This document shows positions 34,108 through 43,003 of a DNA stretch of 64,000 nt, piece after piece. The position numbers were made by a program, and so were the translations under genes. Position 1 is the stretch's first letter. Each line of letters opens with the position of its first letter. The DNA comes from Nonomuraea angiospora (lineage in GTDB: Bacteria > Actinomycetota > Actinomycetes > Streptosporangiales > Streptosporangiaceae): assembly GCF_014873145.1 (NCBI RefSeq), contig NZ_JADBEK010000001.1, forward strand, positions 5,332,001-5,396,000, written 5' to 3'. The notes under the pieces were generated by a model that saw only the letters and a program-made list of their open reading frames with translations, was not told the origin of the DNA and made no database searches.

Positions 34108-34671
34108 ATGAGGACATCACGTGGGGACCGGCGAGTGGAGGCGTTGGGAGCAACGCTCCGACTCCTCCTGACGGCCTGTCTGGTGTCGCTGCTCCCGGCC
34201 TGTAACCCCGGCCAACGCCCACACCCTCTGCCGCAATCCACCCGCAATCGGGAGGGCCTGGTCGACGGGCAGGTCGGTGCCATGCGGCTTTTGCACGTCC
34301 ACATCCTGGCCCCGCCCATGGCTCAGCAGAAGTCCGGCGACGACCTGGGCCTGTACCTGACCCTGGTCAACGACAGCGACACACCCCAGAAACTCGACGG
34401 CGTGAGCACTGTGCACGCCGAAAGGGTCGTCTATCGCGCAAGCTCGTCCGCTCCCCAGCAAGCCGTCAACGTAACGATCCCTGCCCGCGCCACCCTCTCC
34501 CTCCAACAAGGACAGGGCCGCCCACACCTGGAAGTCATCGACATCCACCGGCCGCTCGGAGCCACCCCGATCGACGTCACCTTCCGCTTCACCACCGGCA
34601 CGACCACCCTGCGCATTCCGGTACTGCCGCTGGAACGAGGAGCCGGTTCGCCCACTCCCACCCACAGTTGA
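34108..34671 (+). CDS. putative lipoprotein, PCu(A)C/DUF461-like fold
   Basis: 187 aa. The N-terminus has a basic stretch and a lipoprotein signal with lipobox LLPAC (Cys about residue 32), so it should be tethered outside the membrane. The core GDDLGLYLTLVNDSDTPQKL then DGVSTVHAERVVYRA recalls the copper-chaperone fold of DUF461 proteins. The Met/His copper ligands (HMxxMxHxM) are not conserved: only HVHILAPPM is seen. It may have lost metal binding. No operon partner is visible. The start at 34108 is the first ATG giving a proper signal peptide. Confidence 0.65.
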   Translation: MRTSRGDRRVEALGATLRLLLTACLVSLLPACNPGQRPHPLPQSTRNREGLVDGQVGAMRLLHVHILAPPMAQQKSGDDLGLYLTLVNDSDTPQKLDGVSTVHAERVVYRASSSAPQQAVNVTIPARATLSLQQGQGRPHLEVIDIHRPLGATPIDVTFRFTTGTTTLRIPVLPLERGAGSPTPTHS

Positions 34672-34909
34672 GCCCTCCTTGCGGAGCTACAAAGGACAAA
34701 CGCCCCGTTACCGGCCGCATCGGGACCGGCCAGCGGCCGACCGGACACCGAGCTGGAGCACGCGAACCAAGGCTGCTTCTTAGATCAGGCACGGAGCCAG
34801 ATCTACGTCTACGTTCTGTCTGGTCAGCACTCCTGCACGGCCCATACTCGGGCACTTCTGTCTGAGCTGTCTCGTTAACCTGGTGAGGCAAAGATCAAAA
34901 GGAGCTCGG

Positions 34910-35236
34910 GTGTCGGAGAGCGTGCATATTTGGTGGGACGCGGAAGGCGTGGCGCGAGGCGTCAGGGTCACGGACTGGCTCTGGCCCGCCTACAACTACA
35001 CGATCCGCTACGACCGGCGCGGCGCCCAAGTGCACCTCGAGGGCAAGGTGCTGATCGGGACCGCCGGATACGTCGCCGAGCTGGGCTGCTATCGATTCAC
35101 CGCCGTGGGTTTCCAGCCCGACCACATGCTGAGCGAAGGGCGATGGCCGACGCTGGCGGACGCGGCCGCCGGAGCCGCCCACGCACACGCGAGGCACGAC
35201 ACCATAGAGATGTCGACGATGATCGCCGTCATGTAG
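34910..35236 (+). CDS. small hypothetical protein (intact copy of a duplicated locus)
   Basis: 108 aa from GTG 34910, which has an excellent AAAAGGAG 5 nt upstream. It reads SESVHIWWDAEGVARGVRVT, then YNYTIRYDRRGAQVHLEGKV and CYRFTAVGFQPDHMLSEGRW with an acidic/His end. The composition suggests a soluble beta-sheet protein. A deleted copy sits at 25483-25740. Family unknown. Confidence 0.65.
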   Translation: MSESVHIWWDAEGVARGVRVTDWLWPAYNYTIRYDRRGAQVHLEGKVLIGTAGYVAELGCYRFTAVGFQPDHMLSEGRWPTLADAAAGAAHAHARHDTIEMSTMIAVM

Positions 35237-35397
35237 ACGGCCGTGTGACGCAGGGCTTCTTCTCTGCTCCGCAGATCCAGCCGCGCTCGCACCCTCCGCG
35301 CCGAGCTGGAGCAGTTGCGTAGCCGGGTGAGCGATAAGAAAGAACTGAAATAACTACTATCTGTCAAACAGCAGAGTACAACCTGTAACATTAACGT

Positions 35398-35706
35398 ATG
35401 GTTCGAGGGCGTCACCGCCGACCGTCTCGTGGAGGCGTTCTACTCACCGCCGAACAGCTCGCCGTCCTGGCCCTCGTCGGCACCGTTGCGGCCGCCTGCT
35501 CAACGATCATCGACATAGCCGGAGCCGTCAAAGGCGACGCACCCACCGTTATCGCCGGGCCCACCGTCACCGTGACGGCGCCCTTCCCTGAACCGGCTTC
35601 CAACGACTGCGGGAAGCGCGTCATTGCCATCCGCGTCGCCCAGGACAGCACGATAGAGCTTCCCTTGGCCTGCATAACCCCGCTCGGGACGTTCAAGATC
35701 AGTTAA
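35398..35706 (+). CDS. small membrane/secreted hypothetical protein
   Basis: 102 aa. Basic N-terminus and hydrophobic helix (EQLAVLALVGTVAAACSTII) followed by a Thr/Pro-rich segment and a short domain with two Cys (NDCGKRVIAIRVAQDSTIEL; ACITPLGTFKIS). The VAAAC could serve as a lipobox-like site. No family recognised. Confidence 0.5.
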   Translation: MVRGRHRRPSRGGVLLTAEQLAVLALVGTVAAACSTIIDIAGAVKGDAPTVIAGPTVTVTAPFPEPASNDCGKRVIAIRVAQDSTIELPLACITPLGTFKIS

Positions 35707-35889
35707 CGCGCGGTGGCGGGCCGTGAGGTTCGAGGATGGTCCAGCGAGGCGGACCGAGCGTCGCGTACACCTCGTCAGGGAAGTCCGGTTCGTCCACTTC
35801 GACCTCTGCCGGGAAGTTCGCTTCGACGATCGGCTCGACTCCGAGCACCTCGTACACGAACGCGGCCGAGCCCGGGGGCGAGGAGGAAG
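35706..35889 (-). pseudogene. C-terminal remnant of an unidentified acidic protein
   Basis: The minus-strand frame after a TAA at about 35893 reads FVYEVLGVEPIVEANFPAEV then EVDEPDFPDEVYATLGPPRW and ends at 35706. It is clearly protein-like (acidic, little Arg) but lacks a start; it is cut by the transposase relic. Confidence 0.35.
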
Positions 35890-35919
35890 TCCGCAGGAAT
35901 TAGCGTCAGCGCACCACGC

Positions 35920-36770
35920 CGGAGCTCATGCGGCGGTGCCTCGCTTCCGTCGGCGCAGAGGATCGCGGCCGGCGACATGGGCGACCACGGCGTCGACGCT
36001 TGGCCGGACGTATCCTCCAGGGAGCGTACGGAGGCGTGCCGGGAGCGGGCCAACCGGGTTGGGGTGTTGGTGCCGGTGAAGGCCACCGCATTCCGACCGT
36101 GTGGGTGCCGACCCCCAGTACGTGCACCCGCCGGGTGGCGTGCTCGACCACGGCGAAGCAGTACAGCCGCGCGAGCATGACCGTCTCCACGGTAAAGAGT
36201 CACAGGCAAGAATCCCGGACGCCTGAGCCTTGAGGAACTGAGCCCAGGTCGGACCCCGCGCCGGGGAGCTGGATCGAAGCCGGCCCTCTTCAAGATCGCC
36301 CACACGGTGGCCGGGGACACCTTGCGGCCCAGCACTGCGATCTGCCCAGCAATGCGCCGATATCCCCAGTCCGGATTTTCGGCGGCCAGGCGCAGCACCA
36401 GAGTTCGGATGGCAGGTCGGATCGGTGGCCGTCCCGGCCCGTGCTTTGGGTAGGTCCAACGTCGCTTCACCAGGTGGGCGTGCCAGCGCAGGAGCGTCCG
36501 CGGGGTGACGAACAGGTGACTTCGGCGGCGTCGGGACAGGAGTCGCGCGAGCGCGGAAATGATGGCCCGGTCCGCCCACGACGGCCGGGGCACGGCGACC
36601 TGGCGCCGGAGAACAGCCAACTGATGCCGCAACACCAGGATCTCTGCGTCCTTGGACGCCTGTGATCGTGCAAGCAGCGCGATCCAGCCAAATGCTCGTA
36701 AGACGATCAAATACAGCAGCCGCAGAGCCATCCTGCGATCCTGCCGGAGCCGAGCCATCGAACACAGCAA
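35920..36770 (-). mobile_element. inactivated rve-type (integrase core) transposase
   Basis: From about 36770 the minus strand encodes LLYLIVLRAFGWIALLARSQ, KDAEILVLRHQLAVLRRQVA, RTLLRWHAHLVKRRWTYPKH and ENPDWGYRRIAGQIAVLGRK, the N-terminal HTH part of common actinomycete integrase-core transposases. After DPAPRRG (about 36250) the sense moves to a second frame (GPTWAQFLKAQASGILACD) and then a third (LYCFAVVEHATRRVHVLGVG). The catalytic DDE core is therefore broken by at least two frameshifts and the C-terminus is lost. No inverted repeats were identified. Confidence 0.8.
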
Positions 36771-36946
36771 AACACCAGATCAAAGCCTGTGACGCATTAT
36801 TCGGCACCCACAGGTAGCGGCACCGGCGAGCCGGACCGTTCCGGGCTTATGGATGACGATTTTCTTCATTGCGTAGTCGCCCTTTCTCCTCGAAATGAGT
36901 GAATCGGCGATTGCCTTCACGGGAATCCGTCAGATCTTCATATCTG

Positions 36947-37965
36947 TCAAGATCCTGATATTTCCTGGCAACGGGTGATGCCTTCGGCCGCACGTGCCCC
37001 CTCATGCTTGCTGCCAGCCGCCTCGGCCAGTTCGCGTGCCGCATGAAAGGCGGCGAGCGCCGCCCCCGGCGCGTTCCTGCCGTCGAGCAGCACCGTGCCG
37101 AGCCGGTTGAGCGCCTCGATCTGCCCCAGCCGGTCCCCTGTCGTCTCGAACAACTCGAGCGCCTGCTCCAGCAGCTTGATACGCCCTCGGGATCACCACC
37201 GAGATGCGCCACGAAGCCCAGCTCGCGCAGCGCGTCGGCCTCGCCCACCGGGTAGGGCATCTCCAGCGCCTCCTGGGGGCTTGATCGCGCGGCCACGAGG
37301 TCGCCGGTGCGGTATTGGACGACGGTCAGGCACGTGAGCGCGTTCACCACGCCCATCCTGCTCCCCAGCTCACGGTAGACGGACAGCGCCTCGGTCAGCG
37401 TCCCGTAGGCGCCGTCGAGGTCTCCGGTGAGCTGCTGCACGACACCCAGGTTCTTGAGGGCATTGGCGGTGCCGAGCCGGTCGCCGAGCTCGGTGAAGAG
37501 CACGAGCGCGGCGCTGAGATGTTCATGTGCGGGGGGAAAGTCACCGCTCAAGTAGTGGGCGAAACCCAGGTTCTTGGTTGCCCGGGCCATCCCGGGCCGG
37601 TCCCGCTCACGCTCGAAGAGCGCACGGGCGGCAGCGAAGGACTCCAGCGCCGCCGTGCAGTCTCCGGTGAGATGACGGACCGTGCCCAGGCTGTCGAGCG
37701 CCCGTGCCTCACCGAGACGATCGCCCAGTGAACGGTACAGCACTATCGCGCTGCTCAAATGAGCCGCCGCCGCGGAAGAGGCGCCCATGGCGTATTGCAC
37801 CTGCGACAACTCCACCAGCACGTCGGCTTCGCCACGAGGATCACGCGCCTCTTTATACAAGGTGAGAGCCGTTGTCAATGCCATTTCCGCGAAACGGAAT
37901 TCTCCCGCTTTCCTGCGCTCGATTCCGCGGTCCACATATGTACGAGTCGGCAATACCATGGACAT
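36947..37965 (-). pseudogene. tetratricopeptide-repeat protein with a single frameshift
   Basis: About 340 aa of tandem 40-residue TPR units of the AfsR/SARP C-terminal type. Each carries the pattern LGDRLGEARALDSLG / LTGDxxAAxxxxxxAL/ LFxExGDRxG (for example DRLGTANALKNLGVVQQLTG). At about 37180 the frame breaks: one frame ends in Cys/Ser/Arg-rich nonsense, while the next frame carries on ETTGDRLGQIEALNRLGTVL and HAARELAEAAGSKHEGARAA to 36947. One deleted base explains it. Intact it would be a protein-interaction or regulatory TPR protein. It is divergent from the MFS-TPR-PHP operon at 38026. Confidence 0.75.
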
Positions 37966-38025
37966 TCTATGCCCTTCCGGAGATAATTTCTAAATTAAAT
38001 GATCTAGATAGGAGAAGGTCGGCTG
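37966..38025. promoter_or_regulatory. AT-rich divergent promoter region
   Basis: The 60 bp between the divergent TPR and MFS genes is the most AT-rich stretch of its neighbourhood (GATAATTTCTAAATTAAATG) and ends with AGGAGAAGG before the MFS start. Probable back-to-back promoters; exact boxes are not assigned. Confidence 0.5.
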
Positions 38026-39285
38026 ATGTCCCGAGCCAGTTCCCTCTGGCGCAATCGCGACTTCATGCTGCTCTGGGCAGGCCAGTCGGTCAGCATGACG
38101 GGCACCGAGCTGACGGCGGTGGCGTTGCCGTTCGCCGCCATGACCGTGCTGGGCGCCTCACCCTTGCAGATCAGCCTGCTGACGGCTTGCGGCTTCCTGC
38201 CCCATCTCGTGGCCTCGTTGCCCGTAGGCGCCCTGGTCGACCGGCATCGCCGCCGCCCCTTGATGATCTGGTGCAACGTATGCCAGGCCGTCGTGCTCGG
38301 CTCGGTTCCGCTGGCCGCCCTGCTGGACGGGCTCGGCATCGCGCAGCTGTACGCGGTGGCCGTGGTCGCGGCCCTCCTCTCGGCCGTGTTCGACACCGCG
38401 TACCAGAGCTACCTGCCCACGTTGCTGCGCGGCGAGCAGCTCGTCGAGGGGCATGGCAAGCTGAGCGTGTCGATGTCGTTCGCCACCGTCGCCGGGCAGA
38501 GCGGCGCCGGCGCGTTGATCACAGCAATCGGCGCGGCGCGGGCCGTCACTGTGGACGCGGTCTCCTACCTGGTCAGCGCGACGACATTAGCGCTGGTCAG
38601 AGCTGATGAGCCGGTGCCCGCTCCCCGACCGGCCGGGGCCAGGCTCCGCACCGAGATCCTCGAGGGTCTGCGCTACGTCCTCGGCGACCCACTGATGCGG
38701 CCGGTCGTCCTCGCCAACGCGCTGGTCTCCGCGGCGATCGGGGGCGTGTGGTCGCTGTGGATCGTCTACGTCTACAACGAGCTGCACTGGACGGCCGTGC
38801 AAACGGGGATCTGCATGGCCGTCAGCGCGGCCGGCGGCATCGTCGGCGGGCTGCTCACCCGACGTCTCACCCAGCGATGGGGATTGCCGAGGCTCATGCT
38901 CTTCGGCGTCGTCGGGTATGCGCTCGATCTCGTGCCCACGCTGCTGGCCGGTCCGGGCATGGCCGGGTACGTGCTGGTCACGGTCGGGCACTGCCTGGCC
39001 ATCGCCGTCCAGATGACCTACATCGCCGCCAACCGGAGCTTCCGCCAGCTGATCTGCCCGCCCGAACTGATGGGCCGGATGAACGCGACCTCCCGCTGGC
39101 TCGCCCTGGGCTCCAAGCCCCTCTTCGCTGTCCTGTTCGGCCTGCTCGCCACCTGGATCGGTCTGTGGGCGACACTGGCGCTCGGCGCGCTGACGTTCGC
39201 CCTCCCGACCGCGGTCATGCTCGCCTCACCCCTCCGCACGCTGCGCGGGGTGCCGTCCCGCACTCTCCAGGAGGAACCGTGTTAG
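38026..39285 (+). CDS. MFS transporter (EntS/multidrug-efflux-like)
   Basis: 419 aa with 12 predicted membrane helices. Starts NRDFMLLWAGQSVSMTGTEL, typical of the EntS/MFS_3 exporters, with the loop-2 motif PVGALVDRHRRRPLM (G-x-L-x-D-R-x-x-R/K). It would export a small molecule with proton antiport. AGGAGAAGG precedes the ATG. The last codons overlap the GTG start of the next gene by 7 bp, making an operon with the TPR and PHP proteins. Confidence 0.9.
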   Translation: MSRASSLWRNRDFMLLWAGQSVSMTGTELTAVALPFAAMTVLGASPLQISLLTACGFLPHLVASLPVGALVDRHRRRPLMIWCNVCQAVVLGSVPLAALLDGLGIAQLYAVAVVAALLSAVFDTAYQSYLPTLLRGEQLVEGHGKLSVSMSFATVAGQSGAGALITAIGAARAVTVDAVSYLVSATTLALVRADEPVPAPRPAGARLRTEILEGLRYVLGDPLMRPVVLANALVSAAIGGVWSLWIVYVYNELHWTAVQTGICMAVSAAGGIVGGLLTRRLTQRWGLPRLMLFGVVGYALDLVPTLLAGPGMAGYVLVTVGHCLAIAVQMTYIAANRSFRQLICPPELMGRMNATSRWLALGSKPLFAVLFGLLATWIGLWATLALGALTFALPTAVMLASPLRTLRGVPSRTLQEEPC

Positions 39286-41024
39286 AACTCACCGTCGACG
39301 CGCACAGGCGCCACGGCCCGTTCACGATCGCCGCCGCGCTCGCGCACGCGACCGTGCCCACGGTGGCCGCTCCGGAGCTCCACGACCTGGAGCTGCGGGC
39401 GGTCGCGCCGGACCTGGACATCCCCGTACGGCGGACGTCGGTCGCCGACCAGCTGGCCAGATCCGAACGCATCCTGATACCCGGCCCTCGCCACACGCTG
39501 CGCCTGACCAACGGGCTGGCGGAGTACCTCCGCCCGCTCCTGCCCATCAGGCTCACGGTCGCCAACCTGGCCCGGGCAGCCCCCACCGATCACGAGTTCC
39601 TGGAGGTCGTCCGGCGGCGCCTCTCGCTGGACGTCATCGACTCCGGCGACGCTCCGGAGCCCGACCTGACCCCGGAGGAGCATGCCTTGCGGGCGTCGGA
39701 CCTCGAAGCGTCAGGGCTGATCCGGCCGCGCTTCGGCGAGCTCGCCTACCACCGGGAGCGGGGCGGCGATCCCGAGCCGGCGGCCAAGGCACTATGGGAC
39801 GCGATGGGCCGCTGCCTCATGGCCGGCTTCCACCACGCCGCGGCCGACCTCGGCGAGCGCGCCCTCGCGCTGGCCGGCCCCGATGACTGGTGGCGGATCG
39901 CGTACGGCGTGGCACTGGCCTGCTCCTCCATCGACCGTGAAGACGATGCGCGCAAGCTGCTCGACGAGGCGCGGCGGCGCGGTGTCGGCCCGAAGGAACG
40001 CGCCACGTCCGCCTACCTGACGGCGATGCTCCTGGTCCGCCATCACAATCCGGCGCGGCGTGACCCGGAGGAGGCGATGGCATGGATCAACGAGGCGATC
40101 ATCATCACCTCGCTGCTGCCCGACCGGCGCGAACGTGCCTTCCACCTCAGCTTCGACCTCAACGGCGCGGCGCTGGTGCAGGTGCGGCGGAGGCGGCACG
40201 ACGCCGCCCGTGACCTGGTGGAGCAGGCCATCGACCTGGCCGAGCGCGATCTGGCCGAGGGCGAGCACCCGATCCACCGGCTGGTGTTGCGGGCCAACCG
40301 CGCGACGCTGCTGGCCATGGCGGGCGAGCCGGAGCAGGCGCTGCCCGACCTCGACGCCGCCATCGCCGCCGACCCGGGATACCCCGACTACTACATCGAT
40401 CGTGGGAACGCCCTGCACCAGCTCGGACGGCGCGACGAGGCGGTCGCCGACTACGAGAGCGCCATGGAGGTCGGCTTGCCGCTGCCCGAACCGTACTACA
40501 ACCGGGCCGAGATCCGGTTCGCGCGCGGCGACCTCCAGGGAGCGCTGGCCGACCTGTCCTACGTGCTGGAGCTCGACCCCCAGTTCGTGGCGGCTTACGT
40601 GAACCGGTCCGGGATCTGGGCCGCTCTCGGCGAGCACGCCAAGGCCAAGGCGGACGCGCTCCGCGGTCTGGAGCTGGAGCCGCGCAACGCGTACCTGCTG
40701 GCGGCCCTGGGGCAGGCGGAGGCCACGCTGGGGCGTCATGAGGCGGCGCGGACGGCGTTCCGCACGTCGCTGGATCTGGATCCGGAGGCGGCGACCACGT
40801 GGGCCAGCCGAGCGGTCCTGGCGTACGAGCTGGGCGACCTGGACGGAGCGGTCGCGGATCTGACGCGCGCCATCCAACTGGAGGAGAGCCCCGCCTTACT
40901 GTTCAACCGGGCCGTGGCCCTGCGGGACCTGGGCGAGCAGGAGAGCGCGCGGTCGGATCTGGAGCGCGCGGCGCGTCTGGATCCCGGGGACGAGGGCATC
41001 CGCGCTCTGCTTTCCGCGATCTGA
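39279..41024 (+). CDS. large TPR protein with an uncharacterised N-terminal domain
   Basis: 581 aa from GTG 39279, directly after GGAGGAA. Residues about 1-170 form a domain I do not recognise (ELTVDAHRRHGPFTIAAALA; RTSVADQLARSERILIPG). From about 180 on there are roughly ten TPR units (YYIDRGNALHQLGRRDEAVA; PYYNRAEIRFARGDLQGALA; TWASRAVLAYELGDLDGAVA). It is coupled to the MFS gene upstream and the PHP hydrolase downstream. A scaffold or regulator for the transporter/hydrolase module is plausible; no catalytic motif is visible. Confidence 0.8.
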   Translation: MLELTVDAHRRHGPFTIAAALAHATVPTVAAPELHDLELRAVAPDLDIPVRRTSVADQLARSERILIPGPRHTLRLTNGLAEYLRPLLPIRLTVANLARAAPTDHEFLEVVRRRLSLDVIDSGDAPEPDLTPEEHALRASDLEASGLIRPRFGELAYHRERGGDPEPAAKALWDAMGRCLMAGFHHAAADLGERALALAGPDDWWRIAYGVALACSSIDREDDARKLLDEARRRGVGPKERATSAYLTAMLLVRHHNPARRDPEEAMAWINEAIIITSLLPDRRERAFHLSFDLNGAALVQVRRRRHDAARDLVEQAIDLAERDLAEGEHPIHRLVLRANRATLLAMAGEPEQALPDLDAAIAADPGYPDYYIDRGNALHQLGRRDEAVADYESAMEVGLPLPEPYYNRAEIRFARGDLQGALADLSYVLELDPQFVAAYVNRSGIWAALGEHAKAKADALRGLELEPRNAYLLAALGQAEATLGRHEAARTAFRTSLDLDPEAATTWASRAVLAYELGDLDGAVADLTRAIQLEESPALLFNRAVALRDLGEQESARSDLERAARLDPGDEGIRALLSAI

Positions 41025-41035
41025 TGGAGGGATCC

Positions 41036-43003
41036 GTGCACGATTACCGCCGCCTGCTCGACCTCCATGGGGTGACGTGGGGCGAGAAGCTGATCCCCTA
41101 CGTCGGGGAGGTGCACACGAGCGCCTACCTCATGAACGGTTACGACTACTGGAACGCCTGCTTCCGCCGGCTCGGCGGGACGCGCCGCGACATGGACGCG
41201 CGAATGGGCGAGCTCGACCTGGACGTCGTGGTACGGGACGCGCTGGGTGGCGATGTCCTGGACAACCTGGCGGCTCTGCGCCTCACTCCCGAAGGGCACC
41301 GGTTGGAGGCCCGGACGCTGGCCGTACTCGATGACGCGCCGCTCTCGACCACGCTGCTGCTGGACTCCAGCATGCCGGAGGAGGTCACCGTGACGGTCGA
41401 CGGCGTCGCGCACGTCGTTCCACCGGGAGGCGCCAAACTGGTGGCGATCACCAGCGCCGGCACGGTGATCGCCGGAGAGCCGATTGACCTCGGCGCGCTC
41501 ACCAGGCGGGCACGCGCAGCCCGGGTGCGGCTGCGTGCCGGGTTCCCGTGCAGGTGGGCCGTCACCAGTGGGGACGGGCAGGGATGGTATCCACGCGGCG
41601 CCGTCCGCGCGCTGGATGCCCAGCTGCGACCGTACTTCCACGGCGACGACCTGGAGGTCGACGTTCCCGCGGAGCGCCTCACGGTGTCCGTGACGCGCGG
41701 CATGGAGTACGGCTCGGCCACGGTGGACGTGGAGCCCGCGCCGGGAGAGGAGCTGACCGTCGAGCTGACGCCCGAACGTCTCTACGACGCGGCCGCCCAC
41801 GGCTGGTACGGGGGCGACCTGCACGTCCACCTCAACTGGATGGGCGACGAACCGGCGACCCCCGAGCGGGCCGCCGCCGCGCAGATCGGCGAGGACCTGC
41901 ACGTGCTGAACCTGGTCGCGGGCAACGTGGCAGGCAATCGGGTCTACGACCGGGAGCTGCTGGAGGAGTGGGTCGGGCGGGACCTGCCGTGGTCGGACGA
42001 GAGCCACGTCGCCAGGTTCGGCGTGGAATACCGCAATGACCTGCTCGGACACTTCAGCGCCTTCGGCCTCACCGGCATGCCCACGCGCTTCCACAGCGGC
42101 TTCGGTGACAGCCCGGACACGCATCCCAACAGCGCTCCACTGGCGGAACTGCGCGGCCTTGGCGCGGTCACCGGCTACGGCCACCCGTTCCACACCAATC
42201 TGAGCGACACCGACCCGCCGGACAGGGCCGTCGCCGCCGGGCGCAACTGCTCGGCCAGGGAGATCGTGGTGGACGCGGCGCTCGGCCTGATCGACAGCCT
42301 GGACGTCCTCAACCACTCCTCCATCCAGGCGACCGCCGTGGTCTATCGCCGGCTCATCGGGGCCGGCAACCGGCTCGCGGTGACCGCCGGCACCGACGCG
42401 GTCCTGTCCATATCGCGGCGCGGCACCGCGTCGAGCCCGCCCGGCTGGGAGCGGGTATACGCCTGGGTCGATGGGCCGCTGACCGCCGTTTCCTTCGCCG
42501 AAGCCGTACGGCGGGGCCGCACGTTCGCCACCACGGGCCCCTGGCTCGAGCTCGACGTCGGCGGCCACCGGCCGGGCGACACGATGCGGCCGGCCGAGGG
42601 CGACACCGTCACGATCACCGCGCGGACCGTCGGCCCCGAGGTGGAGTGGCTCCAGCTCAGGACCGCCGACGGCGTAATCGCGGAGGGCGGGCCCGGCCTG
42701 CTCACCGCCGAGCTCACCGTGCACGAACCGACCTACGTGGTCGCCGTGGCGGGAGGCGGGCCGCATCCCCGGTCAATGCACCCTGGGGGTGCCTATGCGC
42801 ACACCAGCCCGGTCTACATCGGGGATCACGTGGCCAGGCGGGCCGACGTCGAGTGGTGCCTGCGCTGGCTGGACCTCCTGGAGCCGCTGCTGGACGCGGA
42901 CGGCACGTTCGCCTCGGCCGCGCAGCGCGCCGCCCACCGGGATCTGCACGATCAGGCTCGCCAGGTGTACCGCGCCAGGCTGCGCGCCGTGAGCGGATCC
43001 TGA
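41036..43003 (+). CDS. CehA/McbA-like PHP-domain metallohydrolase
   Basis: 655 aa. An N-terminal beta-rich part of about 240 residues is followed by the PHP metal-binding motif HGWYGGDLHVHLNWMGDE (DxHxH). Further metal-ligand motifs are VTGYGHPFHTN, DVLNHSS and LAVTAGTDAV, the arrangement of CehA/McbA proteins, PHP-superfamily hydrolases first known from carbaryl degradation. A C-terminal helical tail follows. GGAGG at 41027-41031 supports the GTG at 41036; ATG 41024, coupled to the previous stop, is the alternative. The product is cytoplasmic and the substrate unknown. Its 3' end overlaps the convergent PLD gene by 52 bp. Confidence 0.8.
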   Translation: MHDYRRLLDLHGVTWGEKLIPYVGEVHTSAYLMNGYDYWNACFRRLGGTRRDMDARMGELDLDVVVRDALGGDVLDNLAALRLTPEGHRLEARTLAVLDDAPLSTTLLLDSSMPEEVTVTVDGVAHVVPPGGAKLVAITSAGTVIAGEPIDLGALTRRARAARVRLRAGFPCRWAVTSGDGQGWYPRGAVRALDAQLRPYFHGDDLEVDVPAERLTVSVTRGMEYGSATVDVEPAPGEELTVELTPERLYDAAAHGWYGGDLHVHLNWMGDEPATPERAAAAQIGEDLHVLNLVAGNVAGNRVYDRELLEEWVGRDLPWSDESHVARFGVEYRNDLLGHFSAFGLTGMPTRFHSGFGDSPDTHPNSAPLAELRGLGAVTGYGHPFHTNLSDTDPPDRAVAAGRNCSAREIVVDAALGLIDSLDVLNHSSIQATAVVYRRLIGAGNRLAVTAGTDAVLSISRRGTASSPPGWERVYAWVDGPLTAVSFAEAVRRGRTFATTGPWLELDVGGHRPGDTMRPAEGDTVTITARTVGPEVEWLQLRTADGVIAEGGPGLLTAELTVHEPTYVVAVAGGGPHPRSMHPGGAYAHTSPVYIGDHVARRADVEWCLRWLDLLEPLLDADGTFASAAQRAAHRDLHDQARQVYRARLRAVSGS

